A stretch of 64,000 bases of DNA from Pelagerythrobacter sp041912895 (GTDB lineage: Bacteria; Pseudomonadota; Alphaproteobacteria; Sphingomonadales; Sphingomonadaceae): NCBI RefSeq assembly GCF_041912895.1, contig NZ_JAYSGI010000003.1, positions 62,001 to 126,000 on the forward strand, given 5' to 3'. The stretch's first letter is position 1; every line of letters begins with the position of its first letter. The notes beneath the pieces were generated by a model. The model did no database searches. It was not told where the DNA came from and saw only the letters and a program-made list of their open reading frames with translations. Below, piece after piece: positions 19,270-27,805 of the stretch. The position numbers were made by a program, and so were the translations under genes.

Positions 19270-19755
19270 TTACTGCTGCGTCGCGGGGGTGGCCGCCGGG
19301 GCCGGGGCCGCCGCGGGTGCGGGCGTAGCGGCCGCGGGCATCATCTCGGCATCGGGCAGCGCGGCCAGTTCGGCCGCCGTCATCGCGGTCTGGATATCGA
19401 TGTCGTCGCCATCGGGCTGGGTGGCCAGCCCGTCCAGCGGCACCATGACGTAGCGGTCGGGATTGCTGTCCTCGATCTCCACCAGCAGGCCGTCGACCGT
19501 GCCGGAGGAACTGCGGCGGATCTGCTGGACGTCGCCGAGATCGGCGCCGGTGGCGGTGACCAGATCGGCTTCGAGCAGCTGCGCTTCGGTCAGGCCGAGC
19601 GCGGCGATCGCGCCGCCCGCGGCGACCGCGCTGGCTTCGGCCTGCATCTCGACCTGGTCCTCCAGCGCGTCGGCTTCGCGTTCGGCCTGCGATTCGCAGG
19701 CGGCGAGCGCGGCGAGCGCGAGGGGAAGGATGGCGTAGCGATAGCGGGTCTTCAT
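19270..19755 (-). CDS. Lipoprotein, unknown function
   Basis: 161 residues. It starts MKTRYRYAILPLALAALAAC (lipobox ALAAC). The mature part has an Ala/Glu-rich helix and then QIRRSSSGTVDGLLVEIED with YVMVPLDGL, resembling a PRC-barrel-like beta segment. The C-terminus is an Ala/Pro tail. No catalytic motif is evident. It is transcribed alone, convergent with the DUF6491 lipoprotein gene. Confidence 0.65.
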   Translation of the reverse strand: MKTRYRYAILPLALAALAACESQAEREADALEDQVEMQAEASAVAAGGAIAALGLTEAQLLEADLVTATGADLGDVQQIRRSSSGTVDGLLVEIEDSNPDRYVMVPLDGLATQPDGDDIDIQTAMTAAELAALPDAEMMPAAATPAPAAAPAPAATPATQQ

Positions 19756-19857
19756 GACGGCATTCCTCGTTTCGTCGGGTCTTTTCGCTCAATCCACCGG
19801 ACCGCAGCCGGTTCCGACCGCTGGCGCTCGGTGCCCGAAAGCCCTAGACCCGGCCGC

Positions 19858-20301
19858 ATGACCTTTCGCCTCGCCATCGCCGCCTCCTCGTTCCTCGCTC
19901 TGGCTGCGTGCCAGCCCGGCCCCGAGGGCCCGGAAGGCACCACCCGCGAGAGCCCGGGCGCGGCATTCGCCGCCATCGGCCCGGAAGAAACCGTGCGCTT
20001 CGTCGGCACCGAACCCTTCTGGGGCGGCGAGGCGAGCGGTGAACGGCTGCTCTACACCACAGTCGAGAACCAGGAAGGGTTCGAGATCGCGGTGGAGCGG
20101 TTCGCGGGCAACAACGGGCTCGGGTATTCGGGCACGCTGGAGGGCGAGGCGTTCGACATGGCGATCACCCCGGGCGAGTGCTCCGACGGGATGAGCGACC
20201 GCACGTTCCCCTTCACGGTGACGCTGAAGATCGGCGCGGAGCAGCGGGGCGGCTGCGCCTGGACCGATCGTGCGCCGTTTACCGGCCCGGAGAATCCTTG
20301 A
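19858..20301 (+). CDS. COG3650-like lipoprotein
   Basis: 147 residues: a signal MTFRLAIAASSFLALAAC, a Gly/Pro/Glu spacer, then FVGTEPFWGGEASGERLLYTT and GECSDGMSDRTFPFTVTLKIG. These are hallmarks of the COG3650 family (putative membrane or periplasmic lipoproteins, sometimes fused to META domains). The 3' end overlaps the convergent DUF962 gene by 23 nt. Function unknown. Confidence 0.72.
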   Translation: MTFRLAIAASSFLALAACQPGPEGPEGTTRESPGAAFAAIGPEETVRFVGTEPFWGGEASGERLLYTTVENQEGFEIAVERFAGNNGLGYSGTLEGEAFDMAITPGECSDGMSDRTFPFTVTLKIGAEQRGGCAWTDRAPFTGPENP

Positions 20302-20623
20302 CCCCGGCGCGCACCAGCTCGGGCCCGAGCCGCCCGGTCAGCCACAGCCACCACATGCGGAAATCGGCCGCGAGGCTCCACAGCGGATAGGTGAACGTGG
20401 CGGGCCGGTTCTTCTCCACCCCGAAATGCGCGACCCAAGCGAAGAAGTACCCGGCCACCGGCAGCGCCAGCAGCCACCACCAGCGGCCGGTGACGATCGC
20501 GAACACGGCGATCGCCACCACCAGCGTGGTGCCGATATAATGCAGCGTCCGCGTGCGCGGCTTGGAATGCTCGCGCAGGTAGAACGGCCAGAACGCGGCG
20601 AAGGTGGTGTATTCGCGCGCCAT
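20279..20623 (-). CDS. DUF962/Mpo1-like membrane protein
   Basis: 114 residues. FAAFWPFYLREHSKPRTRTLHYIGTTL is trimmed here to its key parts: FWPFYL, H-x-x-P-x-x-R and LHYIGT, the DUF962 (YGL010w/Mpo1-like) signature, with two or three membrane segments. Yeast Mpo1 is an Fe-dependent dioxygenase of 2-hydroxy fatty acids; a similar role here is only inference. ATG 20623 overlaps the stop of the upstream S41 peptidase gene (TGATG), so it is coupled to it. Confidence 0.82.
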   Translation of the reverse strand: MAREYTTFAAFWPFYLREHSKPRTRTLHYIGTTLVVAIAVFAIVTGRWWWLLALPVAGYFFAWVAHFGVEKNRPATFTYPLWSLAADFRMWWLWLTGRLGPELVRAGVKDSPGR

Positions 20624-22080
20624 CAGAACAGCCCCGGCACCTCGCGCTGCGCGGGGCTCGGCGTGTCGGGCTGGAGCACCTGTCGGCGCGAGGTGAGCGG
20701 CATCGCCGCGGGATCGCGCAGCGTCGCGGTTGCGCTGCGCCCGCCGATCGGGCTGCACACCGGCGCGCCGCCGCGCAGGAAGGCGAGCGCCTGCGCCACC
20801 GAGGCCTCGTTCGGATCGCCGAGCTGGGTGAAGATGTCGTCGTCGGCGCGGCAGGTGACGGGCACCACGCTGGCGAGCCCGGTGAAGTACTCGCCCTGAC
20901 GGTCGGCGTTCTCGGTCTTGAAGGTCACCGCGCGCAGCCGGTCGTCGCACTCGGTCTTGTCGAACGCGAACTGGCCGACCGGCTTGCCGAAGGTGTTGGT
21001 GCCCACCAGCGCCATGTCGGTATCGAGGTAGGGGATGAAGGCGTTGGTCACCAGTTCGCTCGCCGAAGCGGTGCCGCCGGTGCCGATGAAGGCGATCTTG
21101 GTCGCGGCGATGGCCTGTGCCTGGGTGCCGAACAGGTCGCTCTCGTTCTCGCTCGATTTCGACGGCCGCAGCGTGGTGTAGCTGAACACCTGGCCGACAC
21201 GATCGCGGCCCATGAGATCGCCCATGAGTTCCGCGATCCGCACGAGCCCGCCGCCGTTATAGCGCAGGTCGACGATCACTTCGGTCACGCCCTGCTGGCG
21301 GAAATCGGCGAACGCCGCGCGCAGGTCGGGCTCGGCGGTGTCGATGAAGGTGCGCAGGTTGACGTAGCCGACCTTCTTGCCGCCATCGTCGATGATCTTC
21401 GCGCCGTAGCGGTCGGACACCGGATCGAGCGGGAATTCCGCCTTGATCACGGTGATCTGGCGCTCGGTGCCGTCGACTTCGCGGATCTGGAAGACGCGCT
21501 GCAGCCCGGGGTCGGAGGGGCCGAGCGCTTCGATCACCGCGTCGGGGCCGCCTGCGGCCATCAGCGAGGCGATCGACTGGAGCGACGATGCGCTGCGGCC
21601 GACAGAGAGCAGCTCGACGCCGCGGTCGAGGCCTTGCGGGAGACCGGGGCCATCTTCGAACGCCTCGATCACGAACACCCGGTTCGCGCCGGTATCGTAG
21701 CCGAGGCGAACACCGAACCCGGCGCTCGCCCCGGAATTGAAGAACGCTTCCTCCTCCTCGATCGAAGTGATGTAGGTGAAGAAGCGATCCTTCGATTCCG
21801 CGCGTGCGGGCGCGACCAGCGCGTCGATGTAGCTCTGGAGATCGCTGAAGCTGCCCTTGTTCACGCCGGTGTCGAGGAGGTCGGGGAACAGGTACCATTC
21901 GTCGAGCACCGCGCGGACGAAATCCTGCCTGGCGGAAAGCGAGCAGCCGGACGAGGTAGGCGTCGGCGTCGGCGTGGGGTTGGTGCCGATCGGGCCGCCC
22001 CCGTCGCTCGAACCGCCTCCGCCGCATCCCGCGAGCGATCCTGCCAGAACGATGCTGAGCGCCGTGCGACCGATACCCAT
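20623..22080 (-). CDS. S41 family C-terminal-processing-type peptidase, lipoprotein
   Basis: 485 residues. The signal MGIGRTALSIVLAGSLAGC indicates a lipoprotein, followed by a Gly/Pro/Thr linker, a PDZ-like region (GAGLP...VELLSVGRS) and the S41 catalytic core. VDLRYNGGG, GTASASELVTNAF (nucleophile Ser in the SAS-E context) and GTNTFGKPVGQ (candidate catalytic Lys) are all present. It would cleave C-terminal tails of periplasmic substrates. The start at 22080 begins the signal peptide. It is divergent from the YbhB-like gene across a 250-nt region that must hold both promoters. Confidence 0.9.
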   Translation of the reverse strand: MGIGRTALSIVLAGSLAGCGGGGSSDGGGPIGTNPTPTPTPTSSGCSLSARQDFVRAVLDEWYLFPDLLDTGVNKGSFSDLQSYIDALVAPARAESKDRFFTYITSIEEEEAFFNSGASAGFGVRLGYDTGANRVFVIEAFEDGPGLPQGLDRGVELLSVGRSASSLQSIASLMAAGGPDAVIEALGPSDPGLQRVFQIREVDGTERQITVIKAEFPLDPVSDRYGAKIIDDGGKKVGYVNLRTFIDTAEPDLRAAFADFRQQGVTEVIVDLRYNGGGLVRIAELMGDLMGRDRVGQVFSYTTLRPSKSSENESDLFGTQAQAIAATKIAFIGTGGTASASELVTNAFIPYLDTDMALVGTNTFGKPVGQFAFDKTECDDRLRAVTFKTENADRQGEYFTGLASVVPVTCRADDDIFTQLGDPNEASVAQALAFLRGGAPVCSPIGGRSATATLRDPAAMPLTSRRQVLQPDTPSPAQREVPGLF

Positions 22081-22330
22081 GATGTCTCCCCCTCCAGACC
22101 CGGATCGAACTGCCGTGATTCCGGCTCCGGGTTCGCCCGCCAGAATGCCCGCCATCCGCCAAACGGGCAAGGCGAATGCCGCGAACCGGGTGAAAATGCA
22201 CGATTTCGGGAGGAAAACGGGGCGCAAACCGCGTCTCATCGGTGGAAAACCCTCCTTTTGCCCCACTCCGCCCTCGCGAGAGCCTGCGGTTGTCCCTAGA
22301 TTGCCTCGCCTGAAACCAGCAGGAGTTCGA

Positions 22331-22927
22331 ATGCCCGATACCGTCCCCCCGTGGCTTGCCGGAGCGCTCAAGGGCTCGGGTCCGGGAGATGGGCGGCTGT
22401 TGCTCGCGCGGCTCGGCGACGAGCGGGCGCTCGGGCGCGGGGGCTTCGCCCTGTCGAGCCCGGCGTTCGCCGATGGCGGCGATCTCGATCCCTGCTTCAC
22501 CGCTGACGAGGAAGATGCGGTCGCGCCGCCGCTCGAGTGGACCGCGCCGCCACCCGGCGCGATGGAACTCGTGCTGGTGGTCGAGGATGCCGACGCTCCC
22601 GCCGGCGCGCCGGCGTGCCACTGGCTCGTTTGGGGCTTGCCGGCGCAGCGGGCGAAGCTGCTGGAAGGCGAAGTGCCGCCGCGCGTCGGCAAGAACGCGC
22701 AGCGCAATTCCGAATGGCTGCTACCCGAGCCGCCGCGCGAGGACGCGGCGCATCGCTATGTGTTCCAGCTCTTCGCGCTCGACCTGCCGCTCACCCTGAT
22801 GCCCGGCGCGGACGGCGACGAGCTCGCCGCCCAGATGAAGGACCACGTCGTCGCCACGGCCGTGCTGACGGGAAAGTACAAGCGTCAGCCGGAGGATGCC
22901 GGGGCGGACGCCTGGGACGATGATTGA
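22331..22927 (+). CDS. YbhB/YbcL (PEBP, Raf-kinase-inhibitor-like) protein
   Basis: 198 residues. FALSSPAFADGGDLDPCFT, APPLEWTAPPPGAMELVLV and CHWLVWGLPA follow the PEBP-fold motifs D-P-D-A, with VEDADAPAG-x-HW in the ligand pocket. There is no signal peptide, so it is probably cytoplasmic. Bacterial members have no settled function. The start at 22331 has AGGAG 8 nt upstream. The SWIB gene follows after 35 nt and may be co-transcribed. Confidence 0.85.
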   Translation: MPDTVPPWLAGALKGSGPGDGRLLLARLGDERALGRGGFALSSPAFADGGDLDPCFTADEEDAVAPPLEWTAPPPGAMELVLVVEDADAPAGAPACHWLVWGLPAQRAKLLEGEVPPRVGKNAQRNSEWLLPEPPREDAAHRYVFQLFALDLPLTLMPGADGDELAAQMKDHVVATAVLTGKYKRQPEDAGADAWDDD

Positions 22928-22962
22928 ACAACAACACGCCAAGACCAGGAAAGGAACCTAAA

Positions 22963-23214
22963 ATGGCTGGCAAGAACAATGCACTGCAAAAGCCCGTGAA
23001 TCTCTCGGGCGACCTCGAGAATGTAGTGGGCAAGGGTCCGATGACCCGCGCGCAGGTCACCTCGAAGGTGTGGGATTACATCAAGGCCAACGGCCTGCAG
23101 GACAGCAAGGACAAGCGGATGATCAATCCCGACGTCAAGTTGGGCGCGGTGATCGGCAAGGATCAGATCTCGATGTTCAAGATGACGGCTGCGGTCTCCA
23201 AGCACCTCAGCTAA
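22963..23214 (+). CDS. SWIB/MDM2 domain protein
   Basis: 83 residues, nearly all SWIB domain: VWDYIKANGLQDSKDKRMI, then IGKDQISMFKMTAAVSKHL. Related domains occur in eukaryotic chromatin remodellers, chlamydial proteins and many alphaproteobacteria, where the role is unknown (possible DNA topology or nucleoid function). The start at 22963 is supported by AGGAAAGGAA upstream; an in-frame TTG further upstream is less likely. The 3' end overlaps the convergent DoxX-like gene by 4 nt. Confidence 0.9.
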   Translation: MAGKNNALQKPVNLSGDLENVVGKGPMTRAQVTSKVWDYIKANGLQDSKDKRMINPDVKLGAVIGKDQISMFKMTAAVSKHLS

Positions 23215-23651
23215 GCGGGTTTCCGGCGGCGGAACGGCCAGTCCGTAACGCCGCCGGCCCATAGCGCGAGCCACACGATCAGTGGCTGCGCGATCATGCG
23301 CGGCACGTGATAGGCGAGGCCCAGCCCGCTGTCCGCGCGCGCCATGTCGAGCGCGAAATGATTGATATTGGCGGGAAACACGCACACCGCATAGAGCGCG
23401 AGGCCGATCGCCGCCGCTTGCCGCAGGCGCGGTGACCACGGTTGCACGAGCCCCAGCGCGCCTAGCAGTTCGGCGATCCCGGTCCAGAACACCACCGGCC
23501 CGGCCGCCGGCACCCAGTGCGGCATGATCGACAGGAACGGCTCGGGCCGGGCGAGGTGCACGTACCCCGCGAAAGCGTAGAATGCCGCGAGCAGCCAGCG
23601 CAGGGCGCGACGCCAGGTCAGCGCGGTGCTTGCGGGATTGGTCGAAGCCAT
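23211..23651 (-). CDS. DoxX-like membrane protein
   Basis: 146 residues with four membrane segments (LRWLLAAFYAFAGYVHL, VVFWTGIAELLGALGLV, AAAIGLALYAVCVFPANI, IAQPLIVWLALWAGG). Residues such as AGYVHLARPEPFLSIMP and INHFALDM place it among DoxX/DoxD-like small membrane proteins. An alternative ATG at 23663 would add four residues. Only about 20 nt separate it from the divergent DUF72 gene, so promoters overlap coding DNA. Function unknown. Confidence 0.8.
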   Translation of the reverse strand: MASTNPASTALTWRRALRWLLAAFYAFAGYVHLARPEPFLSIMPHWVPAAGPVVFWTGIAELLGALGLVQPWSPRLRQAAAIGLALYAVCVFPANINHFALDMARADSGLGLAYHVPRMIAQPLIVWLALWAGGVTDWPFRRRKPA

Positions 23652-23672
23652 GCCGCGTGCCATAGACCGCGC

Positions 23673-24473
23673 ATGACGATCCGAACAGGCATAGGCGGCT
23701 GGACCTATCCCGAATGGCGCGGCGGGGCCTTCTATCCCGAAGGGCTGCGCCAGGCCGACGAACTCGCCTATGCCGCCGAGCGGCTCGGCGCGATCGAGGT
23801 GAACGGCACCTTCTATCGTTTGCAGAAGCCCGAGAGCTTCGCCAAGTGGCGCGACGAGACGCCCGACGGGTTCGTCTTCGCGCTCAAGGGATCGCGCTTC
23901 GTCACCAACCGCAAGGACCTGTCGCAGGCGGGTGAATCGATCGGGAAGTTCGTCGGGCAGGGGATCGGCGAGCTCGGCGACAAGCTCGGCCCGCTCCTTT
24001 GGCAGCTCGCCAAGACCAAACGCTTCGATGCGGACGAAATCCGCGCCTTCCTCGCCCTCCTGCCGCGCGAGCATGCTGGGCTGCGGCTGCGCCATGCGAT
24101 CGAGGTGGGGCACGAGAGCTTCGCCTGCGCCGAGTTTGTCGATCTGGCGCGCGAGGCCGGTGCGGCGATCGTGTGGTCGGAAGACGAAGGGCGCGCCGAA
24201 ATCGCCGACCGTACCGCCGATTTCGCTTACTTGCGCTGCCAGAAGATGCGCTCCAAATGCACGACCGGCTACGACGGGGACGGACTAGACCGCATCGCGC
24301 GCCTGTGCCGCGCGTGGGCGGATGGGCACGCGCCGCAGGGTGCGCCGCACTTTGGCGATCGCGCCGACAGCCGGGGGGAGGGCGGCGACGTCTTCGCCTT
24401 CATGATCAATGGCGCGAAGGAACGCGCCCCGGCGGCCGCGATGGCGCTCGCCGAAAAGCTCGGGGGTTCATGA
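23673..24473 (+). CDS. DUF72 domain protein (TIM-barrel)
   Basis: 266 residues. The family motifs are complete: TIRTGIGGWTYPEWRGGAFYP at the start (shown in part), EVNGTFYRLQKPESFAKW, FALKGSRFVTNRKDL, and the C-terminal FAYLRCQ...FAFMINGAKERAPAAA. DUF72 proteins (YecE-like) are TIM-barrels of unknown activity related to AP-endonuclease/xylose-isomerase folds. The stop overlaps the dipeptidase start (ATGA at 24470-24473). Confidence 0.9.
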   Translation: MTIRTGIGGWTYPEWRGGAFYPEGLRQADELAYAAERLGAIEVNGTFYRLQKPESFAKWRDETPDGFVFALKGSRFVTNRKDLSQAGESIGKFVGQGIGELGDKLGPLLWQLAKTKRFDADEIRAFLALLPREHAGLRLRHAIEVGHESFACAEFVDLAREAGAAIVWSEDEGRAEIADRTADFAYLRCQKMRSKCTTGYDGDGLDRIARLCRAWADGHAPQGAPHFGDRADSRGEGGDVFAFMINGAKERAPAAAMALAEKLGGS

Positions 24474-25729
24474 TGAGGTTTGCCTATCTGGTATCCGCAG
24501 CGGCGCTGGTGCTGGCGCCGGGCGCGCTGGCGCAATCGCCTGAGCAGGTGGCCGAAGCCGCGCTCGAGGCCGCGCCGGTGTTCGACGGGCACAACGACGT
24601 GCCGATCCAGCTTCGCGGCCGCTGGCGCAACATGATCGGCGATTTCGATTTCGTCGACACCACCGACACCGGGCCCGAGCATTCCGAAAAGCGCACGATG
24701 CACACCGATCTCAACCGCCTGCGCGAAGGCAAGGTCGGGGCGCAGTTCTGGTCGGTCTACGTCTCCGCCGCCTTGCCCGAGCCCGAGGCGGTGCAGGCGA
24801 CGATCGAGCAGATCGACGTGACCAGGCGGCTGATCGCTCGCTATCCCGACGATCTCGCGCTGGCGCTGACCGCCGACGAGGTGGAGGCGGCACTGGCCGA
24901 GGGCCGGATCGCTTCGCTGATGGGGATGGAAGGCGGCTATTCGATCGGATCGAGCCTCGCCGTGCTGCGCCAGATGTATGCGCTGGGCGCGCGCTACATG
25001 ACGCTGACGCACTCGACCACGCTATCGTGGGCCGACAGCGCAACCGACGATCCGGTGCACGGCGGGCTGACCGACTTCGGCGAGAACGTGGTGCGCGAGA
25101 TGAACCGGATCGGCATGCTGGTCGATCTCAGCCATGTGAGCGAGGGCACGATGAGCGACGCGCTCGACGTGTCGGCCGCGCCGGTGATCTTCAGCCATTC
25201 GGGTGCGCGGGCGATTAACGGCCACGCGCGCAACGTGCCCGACGCGATCCTGCGCCGCTTGCCGGAGAACGGCGGCGTGGTGATGGTCGTCGGCCTGCCC
25301 GGCTATCTGGGGGAGGAGGCGCGCCAGTGGTACGCCCGCCGCGAAGCCGAGGACGCGCGGCTCTCGACGCTGTGGCAGGGCCAGCCCGAGCGGGTCGAGG
25401 CCGGACTCGCCGAATGGGACGCGGCCAATCCCGAACCCGCGACGACCGTCTCCGACATGGCGGATCATATCGACCATATCCGCGAGGTCGCCGGGATCGA
25501 CCATATCGGCATCGGCGGCGATTACGACGGGATGCCGACCGGCCCTGTCGGCATGGAGGACGTCTCGGGCTATCCGGCGCTGTTCGTCGAACTGGCGCGG
25601 CGCGGCTATGGCCAGGAAGACCTCGAGAAGATCGCGATGCGCAACGTGTTGCGCGCGATGCGCGGGGCGGAGGCTGTGGCGGCGGCGCAGGCCGAGATGC
25701 AGCCGATCGAAACGCCGGTGACCGATTAG
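24470..25729 (+). CDS. Membrane dipeptidase family (M19), exported
   Basis: 419 residues: a signal peptide (RFAYLVSAAALVLAPGALAQ) and a renal-dipeptidase-like TIM-barrel. Metal-site features are FDGHNDVPI, GMEGGYSIG, the LTHS motif (YMTLTHSTTLSWADSA), VDLSHV, IFSHSGARAI and IGIGGDYDG. These Zn enzymes hydrolyse dipeptides, often including D-residues. A second ATG at 24473 is equally possible. It is coupled by ATGA overlap to the DUF72 gene and overlaps the DUF1810 stop by 4 nt at its 3' end. Confidence 0.92.
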   Translation: MMRFAYLVSAAALVLAPGALAQSPEQVAEAALEAAPVFDGHNDVPIQLRGRWRNMIGDFDFVDTTDTGPEHSEKRTMHTDLNRLREGKVGAQFWSVYVSAALPEPEAVQATIEQIDVTRRLIARYPDDLALALTADEVEAALAEGRIASLMGMEGGYSIGSSLAVLRQMYALGARYMTLTHSTTLSWADSATDDPVHGGLTDFGENVVREMNRIGMLVDLSHVSEGTMSDALDVSAAPVIFSHSGARAINGHARNVPDAILRRLPENGGVVMVVGLPGYLGEEARQWYARREAEDARLSTLWQGQPERVEAGLAEWDAANPEPATTVSDMADHIDHIREVAGIDHIGIGGDYDGMPTGPVGMEDVSGYPALFVELARRGYGQEDLEKIAMRNVLRAMRGAEAVAAAQAEMQPIETPVTD

Positions 25730-26142
25730 ATCAGGGCGAGCGTTCGCGGGTCGCGCTTGCCATCGTAGAACGTGTCGAGCACCGCTGCGAACGGCGCCGG
25801 TTCATCCGCCACGGCTTCGAACAGGGTCATCGAACTGGCGAGCTTGAGCGCGTCGATTCCGCCGAGGATCGTCTCCGCGCTTCGGCGGCCCTGCCAGACC
25901 AGCAAGGCTGCGGCAGCCTCGCGCAAGCGCAGGCCTAGCTGCGGGTGGTCGAGATAGTCCCGCGCCTCCGCACGATTGGCGATGGCGTAGAACCGTGCGG
26001 TTTCGCTGCGCCCGAGGCCCGCGATCTGGGGAAAGACGAACCACATCCAGTGGCTGCGTTTTTCGCCGGCTCTCAGTTCGGCCAGCGCCCGCTCGTACAC
26101 ACCGCCCGACTGGGCTTCGACGAAGCGGCTCAGGCCGGGCAA
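25726..26142 (-). CDS. DUF1810 protein
   Basis: 138 residues. RSHWMWFVFPQIAGLG and SETARFYAI are the DUF1810 signature, with YLDHPQLGLRLRE further on. The family (calpastatin-like, helical, cytoplasmic) has no established function. It follows the DUF3008 gene by 4 nt, forming the downstream end of a small-protein cluster transcribed right to left from about 26876. Confidence 0.88.
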   Translation of the reverse strand: MPGLSRFVEAQSGGVYERALAELRAGEKRSHWMWFVFPQIAGLGRSETARFYAIANRAEARDYLDHPQLGLRLREAAAALLVWQGRRSAETILGGIDALKLASSMTLFEAVADEPAPFAAVLDTFYDGKRDPRTLALI

Positions 26143-26146
26143 CCGA

Positions 26147-26332
26147 TCAATCCGATTTCTTCTCGGGCAGGCCCTTGCGCTTCGTCTCGGCGAAATCCTC
26201 GAGTTCGCTCTCGCTCATCGAATCGTACATATCCTTCGATGCGCCTTGCAGGTCGGAAACCTTGGTGTCGCCGCGCTTGGCGGACAACGCCGCGCCGGCG
26301 GCTTTCTGCTGGGCCTTGGACTTGGCAGGCAT
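26147..26332 (-). CDS. DUF3008 small protein
   Basis: 61 residues, highly charged, starting MPAKSKAQQKAAGAALSAKR and containing SEDFAETKRKGLPEKK-like sequence; this pattern is the DUF3008 family. These proteins are small, predicted disordered and frequent in alphaproteobacterial stress clusters. Position between DUF1810 and a DUF2945 protein fits that. Function unknown. Confidence 0.82.
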   Translation of the reverse strand: MPAKSKAQQKAAGAALSAKRGDTKVSDLQGASKDMYDSMSESELEDFAETKRKGLPEKKSD

Positions 26333-26344
26333 ATCGACGTTCCT

Positions 26345-26569
26345 TCACGCTGCGCTGAGTTCGGACCCCAGCTTGAGCACTTCGCCCCCGTCTTCCTGTT
26401 TGATCAGATAGGCGGGATTGTCCTCGCTGCCGTTGCGCTTGATTTCCGATCCTTCAATCGTGCGCGTGACTTCGCGCTCGAAGCGCTCGGCAATCTGACC
26501 GTTCGCGGTGCCGGAGGCCCATTTCCACGCGACATGCTGGCCGGTGCGAAAGCTGTTGGCCTCGCTCAT
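26345..26569 (-). CDS. DUF2945 (hypervirulence-associated, Tudor-like) protein
   Basis: 74 residues. It opens FRTGQHVAWKWASGTANGQI and continues with SEDNPAYLIKQEDGGEVLKLGSEL, matching small DUF2945 beta-barrel proteins. Start 26569 (MSEANSF) is chosen; the longer upstream frame overlaps the next gene. It is likely part of the same transcript as DUF3008. No enzymatic motif; general stress association is inference. Confidence 0.78.
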   Translation of the reverse strand: MSEANSFRTGQHVAWKWASGTANGQIAERFEREVTRTIEGSEIKRNGSEDNPAYLIKQEDGGEVLKLGSELSAA

Positions 26570-26573
26570 GCCG

Positions 26574-26876
26574 TCAGGTGCCGACGCGGCCCGGATCGTC
26601 GGCTGCGGTGCCTTCGGGCGCCTCGTCGATCTGGTCGAAATCATCGGATACGATGCTGTCGGTCGAACTGTCCGACTGCGCGGCCTCGATCCGACCACTC
26701 GCGGTCGCCTGGCTTTCGGCCTCGTCTTGCGTCAGCGCGCCGGTCATCCAGATGATCGAGAGGAACCCGATCACCAGGACAAGCCCGATCAGCAGGATCC
26801 ACCTCACCACGCCTTCTTTCGAGCCACCGCTGACCTCGGTCTCGGTGGTGTGAACCTGTTCGCCCCGTCGTTCCAT
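26574..26876 (-). CDS. Small single-pass membrane protein
   Basis: 100 residues: a short cytoplasmic N-terminus, one membrane segment (WILLIGLVLVIGFLSIIWM, about residues 26-44), then an acidic Ser/Asp-rich tail. The start at 26876 has GGGAG 7 nt upstream; an ATG six bases earlier is too close to it. No family is recognised. It heads the run of small genes 26876-25726. Confidence 0.6.
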   Translation of the reverse strand: MERRGEQVHTTETEVSGGSKEGVVRWILLIGLVLVIGFLSIIWMTGALTQDEAESQATASGRIEAAQSDSSTDSIVSDDFDQIDEAPEGTAADDPGRVGT

Positions 26877-26946
26877 TCGCATGCTCCCGCTAAATCTAGC
26901 CGAATTACGTTCGGGCGGGGCGTATGTTCCTGCTCCGGGCGGCGGA

Positions 26947-27768
26947 TCAGTCGCGCAGAAGCTCGTTGATTCCGGTCTTCGCGCGGGTCTGCGCATCGAC
27001 GGTCTTCACGATGACCGCGCAGGCGAGCGAGGGGCCGCCGTTCGGGTCGGGCAACGTGCCCGGCACCACGACCGAATAGGGCGGGATACGGCCGCGCACG
27101 ACCTTGCCGCTCGCGCGGTCGACGATCTTGGTCGATTGCGTGACGAACACGCCCATCGCCACGACGCTGCCTTCGCCGACGACGACGCCCTCGACGATCT
27201 CGGAACGCGCGCCGATGAAGCAATTGTCGCCGATGATCGTGGGGTTGGCCTGTAACGGTTCGAGCACCCCGCCGATACCCGCGCCGGCGGAGATGTGGCA
27301 GTTCGCGCCGACTTGCGCACAGCTGCCGACCGAGGCCCAGGTGTCGATCATTGTCCCGTCGCCGACGTAGGCGCCGATATTGACGAAGCTCGGCATCAGC
27401 ACCACGCCGCGCCCGATGTGGCTGCCGCGGCGCACGATCGCGCCGGGCACCACGCGGAAGCCGACGGCGGAAAAGCGCGCGTCATCCCACCCGGCGAACT
27501 TACTCGGCACCTTGTCGTACGCGGGCGCGCCGACCGCGCCTTCGATCACCGCGTTGTCGCGCAGGCGGAAGCTCAGCAGCACCGCCTTCTTGAGCCACTG
27601 GTTGACCTGCCAGCCGCCACTGCCATCCGGCTCGGCGACGCGCGCCGCGCCGCTGTCGATCAGCGCGATCGCCGCCTCCACCTGCTCGCGAATTTCCGCC
27701 GAGTGCGGGCCGACTTCGGCGCGGTTTTCCCAGGCGGCTTCGATGGCGGCGGCGAGGTCTGCGGTCAT
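26947..27768 (-). CDS. dapD: 2,3,4,5-tetrahydropyridine-2,6-dicarboxylate N-succinyltransferase DapD
   Basis: Succinylates tetrahydrodipicolinate in the lysine/diaminopimelate pathway. 273 residues, the family size. After a helical N-terminus come left-handed beta-helix hexapeptide repeats (IGRGVVLMPSFVNIGAYVGDG and following) with conserved MIDTWASVGSCAQVG and NCFIGARSEIVEGV. The C-terminal segment VVRGRIPPYSVVVPGTLP is typical. The start at 27768 follows the APH-like gene by 37 nt, so it may be read from the upstream operon. Confidence 0.96.
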   Translation of the reverse strand: MTADLAAAIEAAWENRAEVGPHSAEIREQVEAAIALIDSGAARVAEPDGSGGWQVNQWLKKAVLLSFRLRDNAVIEGAVGAPAYDKVPSKFAGWDDARFSAVGFRVVPGAIVRRGSHIGRGVVLMPSFVNIGAYVGDGTMIDTWASVGSCAQVGANCHISAGAGIGGVLEPLQANPTIIGDNCFIGARSEIVEGVVVGEGSVVAMGVFVTQSTKIVDRASGKVVRGRIPPYSVVVPGTLPDPNGGPSLACAVIVKTVDAQTRAKTGINELLRD

Positions 27769-27805
27769 TGTGCTGGCGCTCCGGTCGTTGCGGTTCGACC
27801 GGCTG

